From CAYUMU01 sp964445985 (GTDB lineage: Bacteria; Planctomycetota; Planctomycetia; Pirellulales; S012-138), in the NCBI GenBank assembly GCA_964445985.1, contig CAYUMU010000012.1, positions 38,823 to 102,822 on the forward strand: a stretch of DNA of 64,000 nt, written 5' to 3'. A program made the position numbers and the translations under genes. Shown one piece after another: positions 62,248-64,000 of this stretch. Within the stretch, counting starts at the first letter, position 1, and each line of letters starts with the position of its first letter. The notes below the pieces were generated by a model. The model was not told the origin of the DNA and did not search any database. It saw nothing but the letters and a program-made list of their open reading frames with translations.

Positions 62248-63108
62248 ATGAAAGTCGTGTTGTTTTGCGGTGGCATGGGGATGCGTTTGCGAGAGTTCTC
62301 GGAGGCCATTCCCAAGCCGATGGTGAATATCGGGTATCGCCCCATTTTGTGGCATGTGATGAAATATTATGCCCATTATGGGCATAAGGATTTCATTCTT
62401 TGCCTAGGCTGGAAAGCGGATTATATCAAGCAGTATTTCCTCAATTACGATGAATGTCTTTCCAACGATTTCGTGATGCGATCGGGCAAGAGCGTGAGCT
62501 TGCTGCACAGCGATATTCACGATTGGAACATTACCTTTGTCGATACGGGCGCCCAGGCCTGCGTGGGCGAGCGGTTGGCCGCCGTCCGCCCTTTTCTGGA
62601 GGGCGAGGAGCTGTTCCTGGCCAACTACACGGACGGACTGAGCGACGTGCCGCTGCCAAGCATGATTGACTATGCCAGGGAGAACGGGTTTGTCGCTTCC
62701 TTTTTGGGAGTGAGGCCGTCGCACACGTTCCATTTGGTGGGGGCGGAGCCTGACGGCAAGGTGCGCGAACTGAATACGCTGGCCGACGCCGGGATGTTGA
62801 TCAACGGGGGTTATTTCGTATTGCGGCAAGAGATTTTTGACTACATGCAACCGGGGGAGGAACTGGTGGCCCAACCGTTTCACCGGTTGATGGATGAAGA
62901 CGCGTTGGGCGTGTACCGTTACAACGGCTTCTGGGCCTGCATGGATACATTCAAGGAAAAGCAACTGCTCGATGATCAGTGCGCCAGCGGCAACGCGGCC
63001 TGGAAGGTGTGGAAACAAACCACCGACGAGCAGCGGTTTGCCGCCGTGCAGCGAATGGTTGGCGGCCGCATGGTTGACGAGCCAGCGTTTGTGCGGGCGC
63101 CGCGCTAA
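62248..63108 (+). CDS. RfbF-like glucose-1-phosphate cytidylyltransferase
   Basis: This is a 286-residue nucleotidyltransferase. 'MKVVLFCGGMGMRLREFSEAIPKPMVNIGYRPILWHVMKYYAHYG' matches the RfbF N-terminus (GG.GTRL.E.T...PKPMV.IG..PILWHIMK.Y). 'FILCLGWKADYIKQYFLNYD' and 'ANYTDGLSDV' follow. RfbF makes CDP-glucose from glucose-1-phosphate and CTP. The usual partner RfbG (CDP-glucose 4,6-dehydratase) is not seen in the window. ATG 62248 is a good family start. Confidence 0.88.
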   Translation: MKVVLFCGGMGMRLREFSEAIPKPMVNIGYRPILWHVMKYYAHYGHKDFILCLGWKADYIKQYFLNYDECLSNDFVMRSGKSVSLLHSDIHDWNITFVDTGAQACVGERLAAVRPFLEGEELFLANYTDGLSDVPLPSMIDYARENGFVASFLGVRPSHTFHLVGAEPDGKVRELNTLADAGMLINGGYFVLRQEIFDYMQPGEELVAQPFHRLMDEDALGVYRYNGFWACMDTFKEKQLLDDQCASGNAAWKVWKQTTDEQRFAAVQRMVGGRMVDEPAFVRAPR

Positions 63109-63200
63109 GGGGCTATCGAAGGTTCCGTCCTGATCGATGAATGGTTGTTTGAGCCGGATTGCCATTGGCGAGTCATATCCGCCGCGCCACCCCCACCCCG

Positions 63201-63223
63201 CCCTCCCCCGTCAAGGGGGAGGG
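63201..63223. repeat. 9-bp perfect hairpin (CCCTCCCCC type)
   Basis: CCCTCCCCC (63201-63209) pairs with GGGGGAGGG (63215-63223), with a 5-base loop. It resembles the other C/G-rich hairpins at 13103 and 40658. Confidence 0.55.
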
Positions 63224-63259
63224 TGAAGATGTCCCTAAGTTTCAGGAGTCTTGCGTTTG

Positions 63260-63901
63260 ATGTTTGCTCGCGGATTCAGTGGCGTGCGCCGCGTGCTCTG
63301 CTTGGGCGCGCACGCTGATGATATTGAAATTGGCTGCGGCGGCACGCTGCTGAGGCTATTGGCGGAGCAGCCAGAGGCCCAGATTCAGTGGGTGGTTTTC
63401 AGTGCCGCGGGCGAACGCCGCGACGAGGCGCTCCACGGCGCCGAGTTGTTTCTGGCCGGCTCGGCGAAGCATGAGGTCGTGATTCATGATTTTCCTGATC
63501 GGTTGTTTCCCACGGCGTGGGAACCGATCAAGCAACAGTTCGACGCCTTGCGGGCCAGCTTCTCGCCCGACCTGGTTTTCACGCACCGCCGCGACGACGC
63601 GCACCAGGACCATCGCGTGGTGGCCGATCTCACCTGGTGTACGTACCGCGATCATTGGGTGTTGGAGTATGAGATTCCCAAATACGAGGGCGATCTAGGC
63701 AACCCCAACGTGTTCGCCCCGCTGACACGGGATCAACTTGAGCGGAAGGTGGCCTGCCTGACCGAGGCATTCGCCAGCCAACGCGACAAGCCATGGTTCC
63801 TGCCCGACACGTTTCGCGGCCTGGCCAGCTTGCGCGGATTGGAATGCCGGGCGGCCGAATCGTTGGCCGAAGGTTTTTACTGCCGGAAGTTGACGCTGTG
63901 A
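63260..63901 (+). CDS. PIG-L/LmbE-type deacetylase
   Basis: This 213-residue enzyme carries 'VLCLGAHADDIEIGCGGTLLRL', the PIG-L (AHPDD-like) zinc motif with His, Asp, Asp; 'THRRDDAHQDHRVVADLTWCT' holds the later His residues (usually HxxH/D). Members remove acetyl groups from GlcNAc-type sugars or cofactors. ATG 63260 is preferred over TTG 63251 because AGGAG (63244-63248) is better placed. It may deacetylate a sugar in the polymer or its precursor. It is the last visible gene of the polysaccharide locus. Confidence 0.85.
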   Translation: MFARGFSGVRRVLCLGAHADDIEIGCGGTLLRLLAEQPEAQIQWVVFSAAGERRDEALHGAELFLAGSAKHEVVIHDFPDRLFPTAWEPIKQQFDALRASFSPDLVFTHRRDDAHQDHRVVADLTWCTYRDHWVLEYEIPKYEGDLGNPNVFAPLTRDQLERKVACLTEAFASQRDKPWFLPDTFRGLASLRGLECRAAESLAEGFYCRKLTL

Positions 63902-63929
63902 GGAAGTTGGGATTTTGGATTTGAAGTGG

Positions 63930-64000
63930 TTAGCGGTGGCGGGGCGGGTGGAGGTTCATGGGCTGGGGGTAGGCGGGGTCGTCGTCGAGGTAGTCTTCGA
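63930..64000 (-). CDS. C-terminus of a minus-strand gene (cut by window)
   Basis: A minus-strand frame ends at TAA 63932-63930. Reading leftward, the 23-codon piece gives EDYLDDDPAYPQPMNLHPPRHR at the C-terminus. The acidic-then-Pro/His ending and GC use look coding, but it is too short to identify. It converges on the PIG-L gene, so it may mark the end of the polysaccharide locus. Confidence 0.4.
   Translation of the reverse strand, partial: EDYLDDDPAYPQPMNLHPPRHR

Overview
The window looks like a chromosomal stretch of a planctomycete, probably Pirellulales-like. Evidence: two DUF1559 prepilin-type proteins, a Ser/Thr kinase with the N-terminal 'LTKAELDE...GKLNPWQAEQLL' region typical of this phylum, Tat-exported TIM-barrel and sialate-esterase-like secreted enzymes, TIGR03067-like secreted repeats, an FHA protein, and many large secreted proteins without obvious function. 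The DNA is GC-rich, so most long antisense ORFs are shadows. I saw no rRNA, recognisable tRNA, CRISPR array, insertion sequence or phage gene. Taxonomy is inferred from gene content only.

Layout. 1-2.2 kb: tail of a zinc-ribbon membrane protein, a DUF433/DUF5615 antitoxin-toxin-like pair, a two-TM unknown and a DUF3467 protein. 2.6-4.0 kb: class III aminotransferase. 4.0-9.3 kb (minus): MacAB/DevBCA-type ABC efflux cluster with two permeases, ATPase, membrane-fusion protein and a Cys-motif lipoprotein. 9.5-11.5 kb (minus): small Cys-rich secreted protein, then FliN- and FliL-like flagellar genes; csrA lies at 15.7 kb. 12-15.4 kb: secreted TIM-barrel, SGNH-type esterase and duplicated-domain protein. 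16-21.7 kb: DinB, FHA, MarR, lipoprotein, HEAT-like protein, Ser/Thr kinase. 22-25 kb: argJ, DegT aminotransferase, thioesterase. 26.3-30.1 kb: rho, an unusual sigma-70 factor with three helix-turn-helix-like segments before its sigma regions, and a HEAT-like protein. 30.1-36.2 kb: purD, divergent phosphohexomutase-like protein, a 0.9-kb gene-free stretch ending in a candidate structured RNA with intrinsic terminator, and a large secreted protein. 36.3-43.7 kb: cardiolipin synthase, rplM-rpsI, the three-gene transhydrogenase operon pntAA-pntAB-pntB, and a YwqG/DUF1963 protein. 44.1-46.4 kb (minus): tandem DUF1559 paralogues.

46.9-63.9 kb: a 14-gene co-directional exopolysaccharide/O-antigen-type locus. 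It starts at a candidate promoter with a strong ribosome-binding site and encodes a Wzz-like co-polymerase, a three-part fusion (P-loop-less CpsD-like domain, degenerate GGDEF-like domain, initiating sugar-phosphate transferase), a Wzx-like flippase, a Wzy-like polymerase, GT4, WecG/TagA and GT2 glycosyltransferases, and sugar-nucleotide enzymes: GDP-mannose 3,5-epimerase-like, UDP-glucuronate decarboxylase-like SDR, UDP-glucose dehydrogenase, RmlC-like epimerase, SAF-domain oxidoreductase, RfbF-like cytidylyltransferase, and a PIG-L deacetylase. Together these suggest an acidic heteropolysaccharide made by a Wzx/Wzy route, supplied with UDP-glucuronate/xylose-type, GDP-galactose-type and CDP-linked precursors.

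Best candidates for new biology are the HTH-rich sigma factor beside rho, the fused initiating transferase, the phosphohexomutase-like protein with an altered phosphoserine loop, the FliN protein carrying four FliM-like N-terminal peptides, and the structured RNA near 33.3-33.8 kb. All functions are inferred from recognisable motifs; no database search was run.
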